Below, piece by piece: positions 37,601 to 53,400 of a DNA stretch of 64,000 nt; position 1 is the first letter of the stretch, and each line of letters starts with the position of its first letter. This DNA is from Auanema rhodensis (taxonomy: Eukaryota; Nematoda; Chromadorea; Rhabditida; Rhabditidae), in contig OZ059894.1 of NCBI GenBank assembly GCA_964057225.1, positions 19,560,476 to 19,624,475 of the forward strand, read 5' to 3'. The position numbers and the translations under genes were made by a program. Below the pieces are notes generated by a model, which was not told the origin of the DNA, searched no databases, and saw only the letters and a list, made by a program, of their open reading frames with translations.

Positions 37601-38840
37601 ATCGAGGATATAAGTGTGAACTTATATCAGTTGATATCTCGGTGCATTTTTAAGCTAGCGCAAATCTGATAACACAGATCGACGCAGCTTAAAAATCCGC
37701 ATCGAATGCACTATACTACATTGAGAAACGCTTAATACAAAAATTAGTTATGATCGTTTGAAAAATGATGCATTAGTGTATGTTGAGTTTCCATGTACAC
37801 TCAACATTGCTTCCAAAAACATTTTGACAAAAATTTTTTCGAAAAATTTCAGAATAATTTAGCAAAAAGTAGATGTTTTTAGATTCCATTTTTCAAGGCA
37901 AAGACGATGGACAATGTTATTCAACGAAAAAATTAATTCTTCAGGGTGAAAATCGAGGATATAAGTGTGAACTTATATCAGTTGATATCTCGGTGCATTT
38001 TTAAGCTAGCGCAAATCTGATAACACAGATCGACGCAGCTTAAAAATCCGCATCGAATGCACTATACTACATTGAGAAACGCTTAATACAAAAATTAGTT
38101 ATGATCGTTTGAAAAATGATGCGTTAGTGTATGTTGAGTTTCCATGTACACTCAACATTGCTTCCAAAAACATTTTGACAAAAATTTTTTCGAAAAATTT
38201 CAAAATAATTTAGCAAAAAGTAGATGTTTTTAGATTCCATTTTTTAAGGCAAAGACGATGGACAATGTTATTCAACGGAAAAAATAATTCTTCAGAGTGA
38301 AAATCGAGGATATAAGTGTGAACTTATATCAGTTGATATCTCGGTGCATTTTTAAGCTAGCGCAAATCTGATAACACAGAACGACGCAGCTTAAAAATCC
38401 GCATCGAATGCACTATACTACATTGAGAAACGCTTAATACAAAAATTAGTTATGATGGTTTGAAAAATGATGCATTAGTGTATGTTGAGTTTCCATGTAC
38501 ACTCAACATTGCTTCCAAAAACATTTTGACAAAACTTTTTTCGAGAAATTTCAAAATAATTTAGCAAAAAGTAGATGTTTTTAGATTCCTTTTTTCAAGG
38601 CAAAGACGATGGACAATGTTATTCAACGAAAAAATTAATTCTTCAGGGTGAAAATCGAGGATATAAGTGTGAACTTATATCAGTTGATATCTCGGTGCAT
38701 TTTTAAGCTAGCGCAAATCTGATAACACAGATCGACGCAGCTTAAAAATCCGCATCGAATGCACTATACTACATTGAGAAACGCTTAATACAAAAATTAG
38801 TTATGATCGTTTGAAAAATGATGCATTAGTGTATGTTGAG

Positions 38841-41800
38841 TTTCCATGTACACTCAACATTGCTTCCAAAAACATTTTGACAAAAATTTTTTCGAAAAAT
38901 TTCAAAATAATTTAGCAAAAAGTAGATGTTTTTAGATTCCTTTTTTCAAGGCAAAGACGATGGACAATGTTATTCAACGAAAAAATTAATTCTTCAGGGT
39001 GAAAATCGAGGATATAATTGTGAACTTATATCAGTTGATATCTCGGTGCATTTTTAAGCTAGCGCAAATCTGATAACACAGAACGACGCAGCTTAAAAAT
39101 CCGCATCGAATGCACTATACTACATTGAAAAACGCTTAATACAAAAATTAGTTATGATCGTTTGAAAAATGATGCATTAGTGTATGTTGAGTTTCCATGT
39201 ACACTCAACATTGCTTCCAAAAACATTTTGACAAAAAGTTTTTCGAAAAATTTCAAAATAATTTAGCAAAAAGTAGATGTTTTTAGATTCCTTTTTTTAA
39301 GGCAAAGACGATGGACAATGTTATTCAACGAAAAAATTAATTCTTCAGGGTGAAAATCGAGGATATAAGTGTGAACTTATATCAGTTGATATCTCGGTGC
39401 ATTTTTAAGCTAGCGCAAATCTGATAACACAGATCGACGCAGCTTAAAAATCCGCATCGAATGCACTATACTACATTGAGAAACGCTTAATACAAAAATT
39501 AGTTATGATCGTTTGAAAAATGATGCATTAGTGTATGTTGAGTTTCCATGTACACTCAACATTGCTTCCAAAAACATTTTGACAAAAATTTTTTCGAGAA
39601 ATTTCAAAATAATTTAGCAAAAAGTAGATGTTTTTAGATTCCTTTTTTCAAGGCAAAGACGATGGACAATGTTATTCAACGAAAAAATTAATTCTTCAGG
39701 GTGAAAATCGAGGATATAAGTGTGAACTTATATCAGTTGATATCTCGGTGCATTTTTAAGCTAGCGCAAATCTGATAACACAGATCGACGCAGCTTAAAA
39801 ATCCGCATCGAATGCACTATACTACATTGAGAAACGCTTAATACAAAAATTAGTTATGATCGTTTGAAAAATGATGCATTAGTGTATGTTGAGTTTCCAT
39901 GTACACTCAACATTGCTTCCAAAAACATTTTGACAAAAATTTTTTCGAAAAATTTCAGAATAATTTAGCAAAAAGTAGATGTTTTTAGATTCCATTTTTC
40001 AAGGCAAAGACGATGGACAATGTTATTCAACGAAAAAATTAATTCTTCAGGGTGAAAATCGAGGATATAAGTGTGAACTTATATCAGTTGATATCTCGGT
40101 GCATTTTTAAGCTAGCGCAAATCTGATAACACAGATCGACGCAGCTTAAAAATCCGCATCGAATGCACTATACTACATTGAGAAACGCTTAATACAAAAA
40201 TTAGTTATGATCGTTTGAAAAATGATGCATTAGTGTATGTTGAGTTTCCATGTACACTCAACATTGCTTCCAAAAACATTTTGACAAAAATTTTTTCGAA
40301 AAATTTCAAAATAATTTAGCAAAAAGTAGATGTTTTTAGATTCCTTTTTTCAAGGCAAAGACGATGGACAATGTTATTCAACGAAAAAATTAATTCTTCA
40401 GGGTGAAAATCGAGGATATAAGTGTGAACTTATATCAGTTGATATCTCGGTGCATTTTTAAGCTAGCGCAAATCTGATAACACAGAACGACGCAGCTTAA
40501 AAATTCGCATCGAATGCACTATACTACATTGAGAAACGCTTAATACAAAAATTAGTTATGATCGTTTGAAAAATGATGCATTAGTGTATGTTGAGTTTCC
40601 ATGTACACTCAACATTGCTTCCAAAAACATTTTGACAAAAATTTTTTCGAAAAATTTCAGAATAATTTAGCAAAAAGTAGATGTTTTTAGATTCCATTTT
40701 TCAAGGCAAAGACGATGGACAATGTTATTCAACGAAAAAATTAATTCTTCAGGGTGAAAATCGAGGATATAAGTGTGAACTTATATCAGTTGATATCTCG
40801 GTGCATTTTTAAGCTAGCGCAAATCTGATAACACAGATCGACGCAGCTTAAAAATCCGCATCGAATGCACTATACTACATTGAGAAACGCTTACTACAAA
40901 AATTAGTTATGATCGTTTGAAAAATGATGCATTAGTGTATGTTGAGTTTCCATGTACACTCAACATTGCTTCCAAAAACATTTTGACAAAAAGTTTTTCG
41001 AAAAATTTCAAAATAATTTAGCAAAAAGTAGATGTTTTTAGATTCCATTTTTCAAGGCAAAGACGATGGACAATGTTATTCAACGAAAAAATTAATTCTT
41101 CAGGGTGAAAATCGAGGATATAAGTGTGAACTTATATCAGTTGATATCTCGGTGCATTTTTAAGCTAGCGCAAATCTGATAACACAGAACGACGCAGCTT
41201 AAAAATCCGCATCGAATGCACTATACTACATTGAGAAACGCTTAATACAAAAATTAGTTATGATCGTTTGAAAAATGATGCATTAGTGTATGTTGAGTTT
41301 CCATGTACACTCAACATTGCTTCCAAAAACATTTTGACAAAAATTTTTTCGAAAAATTTCAGAATAATTTAGCAAAAAGTAGATGTTTTTAGATTCCTTT
41401 TTTCAAGGCAAAGACGATGGACATTGTTATTCAACGAAAAAATTAATTCTTCAGGGTGAAAATCGAGGATATAAGTGTGAACTTATATCAGTTGATATCT
41501 CGGTGCATTTTTAAGCTAGCGCAAATCTGATAACACAGAACGACGCAGCTTAAAAATTCGCATCGAATGCACTATACTACATTGAAAAACGCTTAATACA
41601 AAAATTAGTTATGATCGTTTGAAAAATGATGCATTAGTGTATGTTGAGTTTCCATGTACACTCAACATTGCTTCCAAAAACATTTTGACAAAAATTTTTT
41701 CGAAAAATTTCGAAATAATTTAGCAAAAAGTAGATGTTTTTAGATTCCATTTTTCAAGGCAAAGACGATGGACAATGTTATTCAACGAAAAAATCAATTC

Positions 41801-42701
41801 TTCAGGGTGAAAATCGAGGATATAAGTGTGAACTTATATCAGTTGATATCTCGGTGCATTTTTAAGCTAGCGCAAATCTGATAACACAGAACGACGCAGC
41901 TTAAAAATCCGCATCGAATGCACTATACTACATTAAGAAACGCTTAATACAAAAATTAGTTATGATCGTTTGAAAAATGATGCATTAGTGTATGTTGAGT
42001 TTCCATGTACACTCAACATTGCTTCCAAAAACATTTTGACAAAAATTTTTTCGAGAAATTTCAAAATAATTTAGCAAAAAGTAGATGTTTTTAGATTCCT
42101 TTTTTCAAGGCAAAGACGATGGACAATGTTATTCAACGAAAAAATTAATTCTTCAGGGTGAAAATCGAGGATATAAGTGTGAACTTATATCAGTTGATAT
42201 CTCGGTGCATTTTTAAGCTAGCGCAAATCTGATAACACAGATCGACGCAGCTTAAAAATCCGCATCGAATGCACTATACTACATTGAGAAACGCTTAATA
42301 CAAAAATTAGTTATGATCGTTTGAAAAATGATGCATTAGTGTATGTTGAGTTTCCATGTACACTCAACATTGCTTCCAAAAACATTTTGACAAAAATTTT
42401 TTCGAAAAATTTCAGAATAATTTAGCAAAAAGTAGATGTTTTTAGATTCCATTTTTCAAGGCAAAGACGATGGACAATGTTATTCAACGAAAAAATTAAT
42501 TCTTCAGGGTGAAAATCGAGGATATAAGTGTGAACTTATATCAGTTGATATCTCGGTGCATTTTTAAGCTAGCGCAAATCTGATAACACAGATCGACGCA
42601 GCTTAAAAATCCGCATCGAATGCACTATACTACATTGAGAAACGCTTAATACAAAAATTAGTTATGATCGTTTGAAAAATGATGCATTAGTGTATGTTGA
42701 G
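38841..42701 (+). repeat. 11-monomer higher-order repeat, copy 1
   Basis: This 3861-bp unit has a recognisable order: a GATATAATTG monomer, an AAAAAGTTTTT monomer, a CGAGAAATTTC monomer, a plain one, a TTCGCATCG one, a plain one, a second AAAAAGTTTTT one, a GGACATTG one, an ATCAATTC/CATTAAGAAAC one, a second CGAGAAATTTC one, and a plain one. Copies 2 and 3 begin 5265 bp and 11583 bp downstream. A related seven-monomer run starts at 35331, ten monomers upstream. Confidence 0.82.
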
Positions 42702-44105
42702 TTTCCATGTACACTCAACATTGCTTCCAAAAACATTTTGACAAAAATTTTTTCGAAAAATTTCAGAATAATTTAGCAAAAAGTAGATGTTTTTAGATTC
42801 CTTTTTTCAAGGCAAAGACGATGGACAATGTTATTCAACGAAAAAATTAATTCTTCAGGGTGAAAATCGAGGATATAAGTGTGAACTTATATCAGTTGAT
42901 ATCTCGGTGCATTTTTAAGCTAGCGCAAATCTGATAACACAGATCGACGCAGCTTAAAAATCCGCATCGAATGCACTATACTACATTGAGAAACGCTTAA
43001 TACAAAAATTAGTTATGATCGTTTGAAAAATGATGCATTAGTGTATGTTGAGTTTCCATGTACACTCAACATTGCTTCCAAAAACATTTTGACAAAAATT
43101 TTTTCGAAAAATTTCAAAATAATTTAGCAAAAAGTAGATGTTTTTAGATTCCTTTTTTCAAGGCAAAGACGATGGACAATGTTATTCAACGAAAAAATTA
43201 ATTCTTCAGGGTGAAAATCGAGGATATAATTGTGAACTTATATCAGTTGATATCTCGGTGCATTTTCAAGCTAGCGCAAATCTGATAACACAGAACGACG
43301 CAGCTTAAAAATCCGCATCGAATGCACTATACTACATTGAAAAACGCTTACTACAAAAATTAGTTATGATCGTTTGAAAAATGATGCATTAGTGTATGTT
43401 GAGTTTCCATGTACACTCAACATTGCTTCCAAAAACATTTTGACAAAAAGTTTTTCGAAAAATTTCAAAATAATTTAGCAAAAAGTAGATGTTTTTAGAT
43501 TCCATTTTTCAAGGCAAAGACGATGGACAATGTTATTCAACGAAAAAATTAATTCTTCAGGGTGAAAATCGAGGATATAAGTGTGAACTTATATCAGTTG
43601 ATATCTCGGTGCATTTTTAAGCTAGCGCAAATCTGATAACACAGATCGACGCAGCTTAAAAATCCGCATCGAATGCACTATACTACATTGAGAAACGCTT
43701 AATACAAAAATTAGTTATGATCGTTTGAAAAATGATGCATTAGTGTATGTTGAGTTTCCATGTACACTCAACATTGCTTCCAAAAACATTTTGACAAAAA
43801 TTTTTTCGAAAAATTTCAGAATAATTTAGCAAAAAGTAGATGTTTTTAGATTCCTTTTTTCAAGGCAAAGACGATGGACAATGTTATTCAACGAAAAAAT
43901 TAATTCTTCAGGGTGAAAATCGAGGATATAAGTGTGAACTTATATCAGTTGATATCTCGGTGCATTTTTAAGCTAGCGCAAATCTGATAACACAGATCGA
44001 CGCAGCTTAAAAATCCGCATCGAATGCACTATACTACATTGAGAAACGCTTAATACAAAAATTAGTTATGATCGTTTGAAAAATGATGCATTAGTGTATG
44101 TTGAG

Positions 44106-47100
44106 TTTCCATGTACACTCAACATTGCTTCCAAAAACATTTTGACAAAAATTTTTTCGAAAAATTTCGAAATAATTTAGCAAAAAGTAGATGTTTTTAG
44201 ATTCCTTTTTTCAAGGCAAAGACGATGGACAATGTTATTCAACGAAAAAATTAATTCTTCAGGGTGAAAATCGAGGATATAATTGTGAACTTATATCAGT
44301 TGATATCTCGGTGCATTTTCAAGCTAGCGCAAATCTGATAACACAGAACGACGCAGCTTAAAAATCCGCATCGAATGCACTATACTACATTGAAAAACGC
44401 TTAATACAAAAATTAGTTATGATCGTTTGAAAAATGATGCATTAGTGTATGTTGAGTTTCCATGTACACTCAACATTGCTTCCAAAAACATTTTGACAAA
44501 AAGTTTTTCGAAAAATTTCAAAATAATTTAGCAAAAAGTAGATGTTTTTAGATTCCTTTTTTCAAGGCAAAGACGATGGACAATGTTATTCAACGAAAAA
44601 ATTAATTCTTCAGGGTGAAAATCGAGGATATAAGTGTGAACTTATATCAGTTGATATCTCGGTGCATTTTTAAGCTAGCGCAAATCTGATAACACAGATC
44701 GACGCAGCTTAAAAATCCGCATCGAATGCACTATACTACATTGAGAAACGCTTAATACAAAAATTAGTTATGATCGTTTGAAAAATGATGCATTAGTGTA
44801 TGTTGAGTTTCCATGTACACTCAACATTGCTTCCAAAAACATTTTGACAAAAATTTTTTCGAGAAATTTCAAAATAATTTAGCAAAAAGTAGATGTTTTT
44901 AGATTCCTTTTTTCAAGGCAAAGACGATGGACAATGTTATTCAACGAAAAAATTAATTCTTCAGGGTGAAAATCGAGGATATAAGTGTGAACTTATATCA
45001 GTTGATATCTCGGTGCATTTTTAAGCTAGCGCAAATCTGATAACACAGATCGACGCAGCTTAAAAATCCGCATCGAATGCACTATACTACATTGAGAAAC
45101 GCTTAATACAAAAATTAGTTATGATCGTTTGAAAAATGATGCATTAGTGTATGTTGAGTTTCCATGTACACTCAACATTGCTTCCAAAAACATTTTGACA
45201 AAAATTTTTTCGAAAAATTTCAGAATAATTTAGCAAAAAGTAGATGTTTTTAGATTCCATTTTTCAAGGCAAAGACGATGGACAATGTTATTCAACGAAA
45301 AAATTAATTCTTCAGGGTGAAAATCGAGGATATAAGTGTGAACTTATATCAGTTGATATCTCGGTGCATTTTTAAGCTAGCGCAAATCTGATAACACAGA
45401 TCGACGCAGCTTAAAAATCCGCATCGAATGCACTATACTACATTGAGAAACGCTTAATACAAAAATTAGTTATGATCGTTTGAAAAATGATGCATTAGTG
45501 TATGTTGAGTTTCCATGTACACTCAACATTGCTTCCAAAAACATTTTGACAAAAATTTTTTCGAAAAATTTCAAAATAATTTAGCAAAAAGTAGATGTTT
45601 TTAGATTCCTTTTTTCAAGGCAAAGACGATGGACAATGTTATTCAACGAAAAAATTAATTCTTCAGGGTGAAAATCGAGGATATAAGTGTGAACTTATAT
45701 CAGTTGATATCTCGGTGCATTTTTAAGCTAGCGCAAATCTGATAACACAGAACGACGCAGCTTAAAAATTCGCATCGAATGCACTATACTACATTGAGAA
45801 ACGCTTAATACAAAAATTAGTTATGATCGTTTGAAAAATGATGCATTAGTGTATGTTGAGTTTCCATGTACACTCAACATTGCTTCCAAAAACATTTTGA
45901 CAAAAATTTTTTCGAAAAATTTCAGAATAATTTAGCAAAAAGTAGATGTTTTTAGATTCCATTTTTCAAGGCAAAGACGATGGACAATGTTATTCAACGA
46001 AAAAATTAATTCTTCAGGGTGAAAATCGAGGATATAAGTGTGAACTTATATCAGTTGATATCTCGGTGCATTTTTAAGCTAGCGCAAATCTGATAACACA
46101 GATCGACGCAGCTTAAAAATCCGCATCGAATGCACTATACTACATTGAGAAACGCTTAATACAAAAATTAGTTATGATCGTTTGAAAAATGATGCATTAG
46201 TGTATGTTGAGTTTCCATGTACACTCAACATTGCTTCCAAAAACATTTTGACAAAAAGTTTTTCGAAAAATTTCAAAATAATTTAGCAAAAAGTAGATGT
46301 TTTTAGATTCCATTTTTCAAGGCAAAGACGATGGACAATGTTATTCAACGAAAAAATTAATTCTTCAGGGTGAAAATCGAGGATATAAGTGTGAACTTAT
46401 ATCAGTTGATATCTCGGTGCATTTTTAAGCTAGCGCAAATCTGATAACACAGAACGACGCAGCTTAAAAATCCGCATCGAATGCACTATACTACATTGAG
46501 AAACGCTTAATACAAAAATTAGTTATGATCGTTTGAAAAATGATGCATTAGTGTATGTTGAGTTTCCATGTACACTCAACATTGCTTCCAAAAACATTTT
46601 GACAAACATTTTTTCGAAAAATTTCAGAATAATTTAGCAAAAAGTAGATGTTTTTAGATTCCTTTTTTCAAGGCAAAGACGATGGACATTGTTATTCAAC
46701 GAAAAAATTAATTCTTCAGGGTGAAAATCGAGGATATAAGTGTGAACTTATATCAGTTGATATCTCGGTGCATTTTTAAGCTAGCGCAAATCTGATAACA
46801 CAGAACGACGCAGCTTAAAAATTCGCATCGAATGCACTATACTACATTGAAAAACGCTTAATACAAAAATTAGTTATGATCGTTTGAAAAATGATGCATT
46901 AGTGTATGTTGAGTTTCCATGTACACTCAACATTGCTTCCAAAAACATTTTGACAAAAATTTTTTCGAAAAATTTCGAAATAATTTAGCAAAAAGTAGAT
47001 GTTTTTAGATTCCATTTTTCAAGGCAAAGACGATGGACAATGTTATTCAACGAAAAAATCAATTCTTCAGGGTGAAAATCGAGGATATAAGTGTGAACTT

Positions 47101-47966
47101 ATATCAGTTGATATCTCGGTGCATTTTTAAGCTAGCGCAAATCTGATAACACAGAACGACGCAGCTTAAAAATCCGCATCGAATGCACTATACTACATTA
47201 AGAAACGCTTAATACAAAAATTAGTTATGATCGTTTGAAAAATGATGCATTAGTGTATGTTGAGTTTCCATGTACACTCAACATTGCTTCCAAAAACATT
47301 TTGACAAAAATTTTTTCGAGAAATTTCAAAATAATTTAGCAAAAAGTAGATGTTTTTAGATTCCTTTTTTCAAGGCAAAGACGATGGACAATGTTATTCA
47401 ACGAAAAAATTAATTCTTCAGGGTGAAAATCGAGGATATAAGTGTGAACTTATATCAGTTGATATCTCGGTGCATTTTTAAGCTAGCGCAAATCTGATAA
47501 CACAGATCGACGCAGCTTAAAAATCCGCATCGAATGCACTATACTACATTGAGAAACGCTTAATACAAAAATTAGTTATGATCGTTTGAAAAATGATGCA
47601 TTAGTGTATGTTGAGTTTCCATGTACACTCAACATTGCTTCCAAAAACATTTTGACAAAAATTTTTTCGAAAAATTTCAGAATAATTTAGCAAAAAGTAG
47701 ATGTTTTTAGATTCCATTTTTCAAGGCAAAGACGATGGACAATGTTATTCAACGAAAAAATTAATTCTTCAGGGTGAAAATCGAGGATATAAGTGTGAAC
47801 TTATATCAGTTGATATCTCGGTGCATTTTTAAGCTAGCGCAAATCTGATAACACAGATCGACGCAGCTTAAAAATCCGCATCGAATGCACTATACTACAT
47901 TGAAAAACGCTTAATACAAAAATTAGTTATGATCGTTTGAAAAATGATGCATTAGTGTATGTTGAG
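44106..47966 (+). repeat. 11-monomer higher-order repeat, copy 2
   Basis: It shows the same ordered series as the unit at 38841. Differences include a TTTCGAAAT type first monomer with TTTTCAAGCT, and GACAAACATTTT in the 46563 monomer. Four monomers (42702-44105) separate it from copy 1. One of them, at 43053, also carries GATATAATTG and TTTTCAAGCT, like the first monomer of this copy. Confidence 0.8.
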
Positions 47967-50423
47967 TTTCCATGTACACTCAACATTGCTTCCAAAAACA
48001 TTTTGACAAAAAGTTTTTCGAAAAATTTCAAAATAATTTAGCAAAAAGTAGATGTTTTTAGATTCCATTTTTCAAGGCAAAGACGATGGACAATGTTATT
48101 CAACGAAAAAATTAATTCTTCAGGGTGAAAATCGAGGATATAAGTGTGAACTTATATCAGTTGATATCTCGGTGCATTTTTAAGCTAGCGCAAATCTGAT
48201 AACACAGAACGACGCAGCTTAAAAATCCGCATCGAATGCACTATACTACATTGAGAAACGCTTAATACAAAAATTAGTTATGATCGTTTGAAAAATGATG
48301 CATTAGTGTATGTTGAGTTTCCATGTACACTCAACATTGCTTCCAAAAACATTTTGACAAAAATTTTTTCGAAAAATTTCAGAATAATTTAGCAAAAAGT
48401 AGATGTTTTTAGATTCCTTTTTTCAAGGCAAAGACGATGGACATTGTTTTTCAACGAAAAAATTAATTCTTCAGGGTGAAAATCGAGGATATAAGTGTGA
48501 ACTTATATCAGTTGATATCTCGGTGCATTTTTAAGCTAGCGCAAATCTGATAACACAGATCGACGCAGCTTAAAAATCCGCATCGAATGCACTATACTAC
48601 ATTGAGAAACGCTTAATACAAAAATTAGTTATGATCGTTTGAAAAATGATGCATTAGTGTATGTTGAGTTTCCATGTACACTCAACATTGCTTCCAAAAA
48701 CATTTTGACAAAAATTTTTTCGAAAAATTTCAGAATAATTTAGCAAAAAGTAGATGTTTTTAGATTCCATTTTTCAAGGCAAAGACGATGGACAATGTTA
48801 TTCAACGAAAAAATTAATTCTTCAGGGTGAAAATCGAGGATATAAGTGTGAACTTATATCAGTTGATATCTCGGTGCATTTTTAAGCTAGCGCAAATCTG
48901 ATAACACAGATCGACGCAGCTTAAAAATCCGCATCGAATGCACTATACTACATTGAAAAACGCTTAATACAAAAATTAGTTATGATCGTTTGAAAAATGA
49001 TGCATTAGTGTATGTTGAGTTTCCATGTACACTCAACATTGCTTCCAAAAACATTTTGACAAAAAGTTTTTCGAAAAATTTCAAAATAATTTAGCAAAAA
49101 GTAGATGTTTTTAGATTCCATTTTTCAAGGCAAAGACGATGGACAATGTTATTCAACGAAAAAATTAATTCTTCAGGGTGAAAATCGAGGATATAAGTGT
49201 GAACTTATATCAGTTGATATCTCGGTGCATTTTTAAGCTAGCGCAAATCTGATAACACAGAACGACGCAGCTTAAAAATCCGCATCGAATGCACTATACT
49301 ACATTGAGAAACGCTTAATACAAAAATTAGTTATGATCGTTTGAAAAATGATGCATTAGTGTATGTTGAGTTTCCATGTACACTCAACATTGCTTCCAAA
49401 AACATTTTGACAAAAATTTTTTCGAAAAATTTCAGAATAATTTAGCAAAAAGTAGATGTTTTTAGATTCCTTTTTTCAAGGCAAAGACGATGGACATTGT
49501 TATTCAACGAAAAAATTAATTCTTCAGGGTGAAAATCGAGGATATAAGTGTGAACTTATATCAGTTGATATCTCGGTGCATTTTTAAGCTAGCGCAAATC
49601 TGATAACACAGAACGACGCAGCTTAAAAATTCGCATCGAATGCACTATACTACATTGAAAAACGCTTAATACAAAAATTAGTTATGATCGTTTGAAAAAT
49701 GATGCATTAGTGTATGTTGAGTTTCCATGTACACTCAACATTGCTTCCAAAAACATTTTGACAAAAAGTTTTTCGAAAAATTTCAAAATAATTTAGCAAA
49801 AAGTAGATGTTTTTAGATTCCATTTTTCAAGGCAAAGACGATGGACAATGTTATTCAACGAAAAAATTAATTCTTCAGGGTGAAAATCGAGGATATAAGT
49901 GTGAACTTATATCAGTTGATATCTCGGTGCATTTTTAAGCTAGCGCAAATCTGATAACACAGAACGACGCAGCTTAAAAATCCGCATCGAATGCACTATA
50001 CTACATTGAGAAACGCTTAATACAAAAATTAGTTATGATCGTTTGAAAAATGATGCATTAGTGTATGTTGAGTTTCCATGTACACTCAACATTGCTTCCA
50101 AAAACATTTTGACAAAAATTTTTTCGAAAAATTTCAGAATAATTTAGCAAAAAGTAGATGTTTTTAGATTCCTTTTTTCAAGGCAAAGACGATGGACAAT
50201 GTTATTCAACGAAAAAATTAATTCTTCAGGGTGAAAATCGAGGATATAAGTGTGAACTTATATCAGTTGATATCTCGGTGCATTTTTAAGCTAGCGCAAA
50301 TCTGATAACACAGATCGACGCAGCTTAAAAATCCGCATCGAATGCACTATACTACATTGAGAAACGCTTAATACAAAAATTAGTTATGATCGTTTGAAAA
50401 ATGATGCATTAGTGTATGTTGAG

Positions 50424-53400
50424 TTTCCATGTACACTCAACATTGCTTCCAAAAACATTTTGACAAAAATTTTTTCGAAAAATTTCAAAATAATTTAGCA
50501 AAAAGTAGATGTTTTTAGATTCCTTTTTTCAAGGCAAAGACGATGGACAATGTTATTCAACGAAAAAATTAATTCTTCAGGGTGAAAATCGAGGATATAA
50601 TTGTGAACTTATATCAGTTGATATCTCGGTGCATTTTTAAGCTAGCGCAAATCTGATAACACAGAACGACGCAGCTTAAAAATCCGCATCGAATGCACTA
50701 TACTACATTGAAAAACGCTTAATACAAAAATTAGTTATGATCGTTTGAAAAATGATGCATTAGTGTATGTTGAGTTTCCATGTACACTCAACATTGCTTC
50801 CAAAAACATTTTGACAAAAAGTTTTTCGAAAAATTTCAAAATAATTTAGCAAAAAGTAGATGTTTTTAGATTCCTTTTTTCAAGGCAAAGACGATGGACA
50901 ATGTTATTCAACGAAAAAATTAATTCTTCAGGGTGAAAATCGAGGATATAAGTGTGAACTTATATCAGTTGATATCTCGGTGCATTTTTAAGCTAGCGCA
51001 AATCTGATAACACAGATCGACGCAGCTTAAAAATCCGCATCGAATGCACTATACTACATTGAGAAACGCTTAATACAAAAATTAGTTATGATCGTTTGAA
51101 AAATGATGCATTAGTGTATGTTGAGTTTCCATGTACACTCAACATTGCTTCCAAAAACATTTTGACAAAAATTTTTTCGAGAAATTTCAAAATAATTTAG
51201 CAAAAAGTAGATGTTTTTAGATTCCTTTTTTCAAGGCAAAGACGATGGACAATGTTATTCAACGAAAAAATTAATTCTTCAGGGTGAAAATCGAGGATAT
51301 AAGTGTGAACTTATATCAGTTGATATCTCGGTGCATTTTTAAGCTAGCGCAAATCTGATAACACAGATCGACGCAGCTTAAAATTCCGCATCGAATGCAC
51401 TATACTACATTGAGAAACGCTTAATACAAAAATTAGTTATGATCGTTTGAAAAATGATGCATTAGTGTATGTTGAGTTTCCATGTACACTCAACATTGCT
51501 TCCAAAAACATTTTGACAAAAATTTTTTCGAAAAATTTCAGAATAATTTAGCAAAAAGTAGATGTTTTTAGATTCCATTTTTCAAGGCAAAGACGATGGA
51601 CAATGTTATTCAACGAAAAAATTAATTCTTCAGGGTGAAAATCGAGGATATAAGTGTGAACTTATATCAGTTGATATCTCGGTGCATTTTTAAGCTAGCG
51701 CAAATCTGATAACACAGATCGACGCAGCTTAAAAATCCGCATCGAATGCACTATACTACATTGAGAAACGCTTAATACAAAAATTAGTTATGATCGTTTG
51801 AAAAATGATGCATTAGTGTATGTTGAGTTTCCATGTACACTCAACATTGCTTCCAAAAACATTTTGACAAAAATTTTTTCGAAAAATTTCAAAATAATTT
51901 AGCAAAAAGTAGATGTTTTTAGATTCCTTTTTTCAAGGCAAAGACGATGGACAATGTTATTCAACGAAAAAATTAATTCTTCAGGGTGAAAATCGAGGAT
52001 ATAAGTGTGAACTTATATCAGTTGATATCTCGGTGCATTTTTAAGCTAGCGCAAATCTGATAACACAGAACGACGCAGCTTAAAAATTCGCATCGAATGC
52101 ACTATACTACATTGAGAAACGCTTAATACAAAAATTAGTTATGATCGTTTGAAAAATGATGCATTAGTGTATGTTGAGTTTCCATGTACACTCAACATTG
52201 CTTCCAAAAACATTTTGACAAAAATTTTTTCGAAAAATTTCAGAATAATTTAGCAAAAAGTAGATGTTTTTAGATTCCATTTCTCAAGGCAAAGACGATG
52301 GACAATGTTATTCAACGAAAAAATTAATTCTTCAGGGTGAAAATCGAGGATATAAGTGTGAACTTATATCAGTTGATATCTCGGTGCATTTTTAAGCTAG
52401 CGCAAATCTGATAACACAGATCGACGCAGCTTAAAAATCCGCATCGAATGCACTATACTACATTGAGAAACGCTTAATACAAAAATTAGTTATGATCGTT
52501 TGAAAAATGATGCATTAGTGTATGTTGAGTTTCCATGTACACTCAACATTGCTTCCAAAAACATTTTGACAAAAAGTTTTTCGAAAAATTTCAAAATAAT
52601 TTAGCAAAAAGTAGATGTTTTTAGATTCCATTTTTCAAGGCAAAGACGATGGACAATGTTATTCAACGAAAAAATTAATTCTTCAGGGTGAAAATCGAGG
52701 ATATAAGTGTGAACTTATATCAGTTGATATCTCGGTGCATTTTTAAGCTAGCGCAAATCTGATAACACAGAACGACGCAGCTTAAAAATCCGCATCGAAT
52801 GCACTATACTACATTGAGAAACGCTTAATACAAAAATTAGTTATGATCGTTTGAAAAATGATGCATTAGTGTATGTTGAGTTTCCATGTACACTCAACAT
52901 TGCTTCCAAAAACATTTTGACAAAAATTTTTTCGAAAAATTTCAGAATAATTTAGCAAAAAGTAGATGTTTTTAGATTCCTTTTTTCAAGTCAAAGACGA
53001 TGGACATTGTTATTCAACGAAAAAATTAATTCTTCAGGGTGAAAATCGAGGATATAAGTGTGAACTTATATCAGTTGATATCTCGGTGCATTTTTAAGCT
53101 AGCGCAAATCTGATAACACAGAACGACGCAGCTTAAAAATTCGCATCGAATGCACTATACTACATTGAAAAACGCTTAATACAAAAATTAGTTATGATCG
53201 TTTGAAAAATGATGCATTAGTGTATGTTGAGTTTCCATGTACACTCAACATTGCTTCCAAAAACATTTTGACAAAAATTTTTTCGAAAAATTTCGAAATA
53301 ATTTAGCAAAAAGTAGATGTTTTTAGATTCCATTTTTCAAGGCAAAGACGATGGACAATGTTATTCAACGAAAAAATCAATTCTTCAGGGTGAAAATCGA

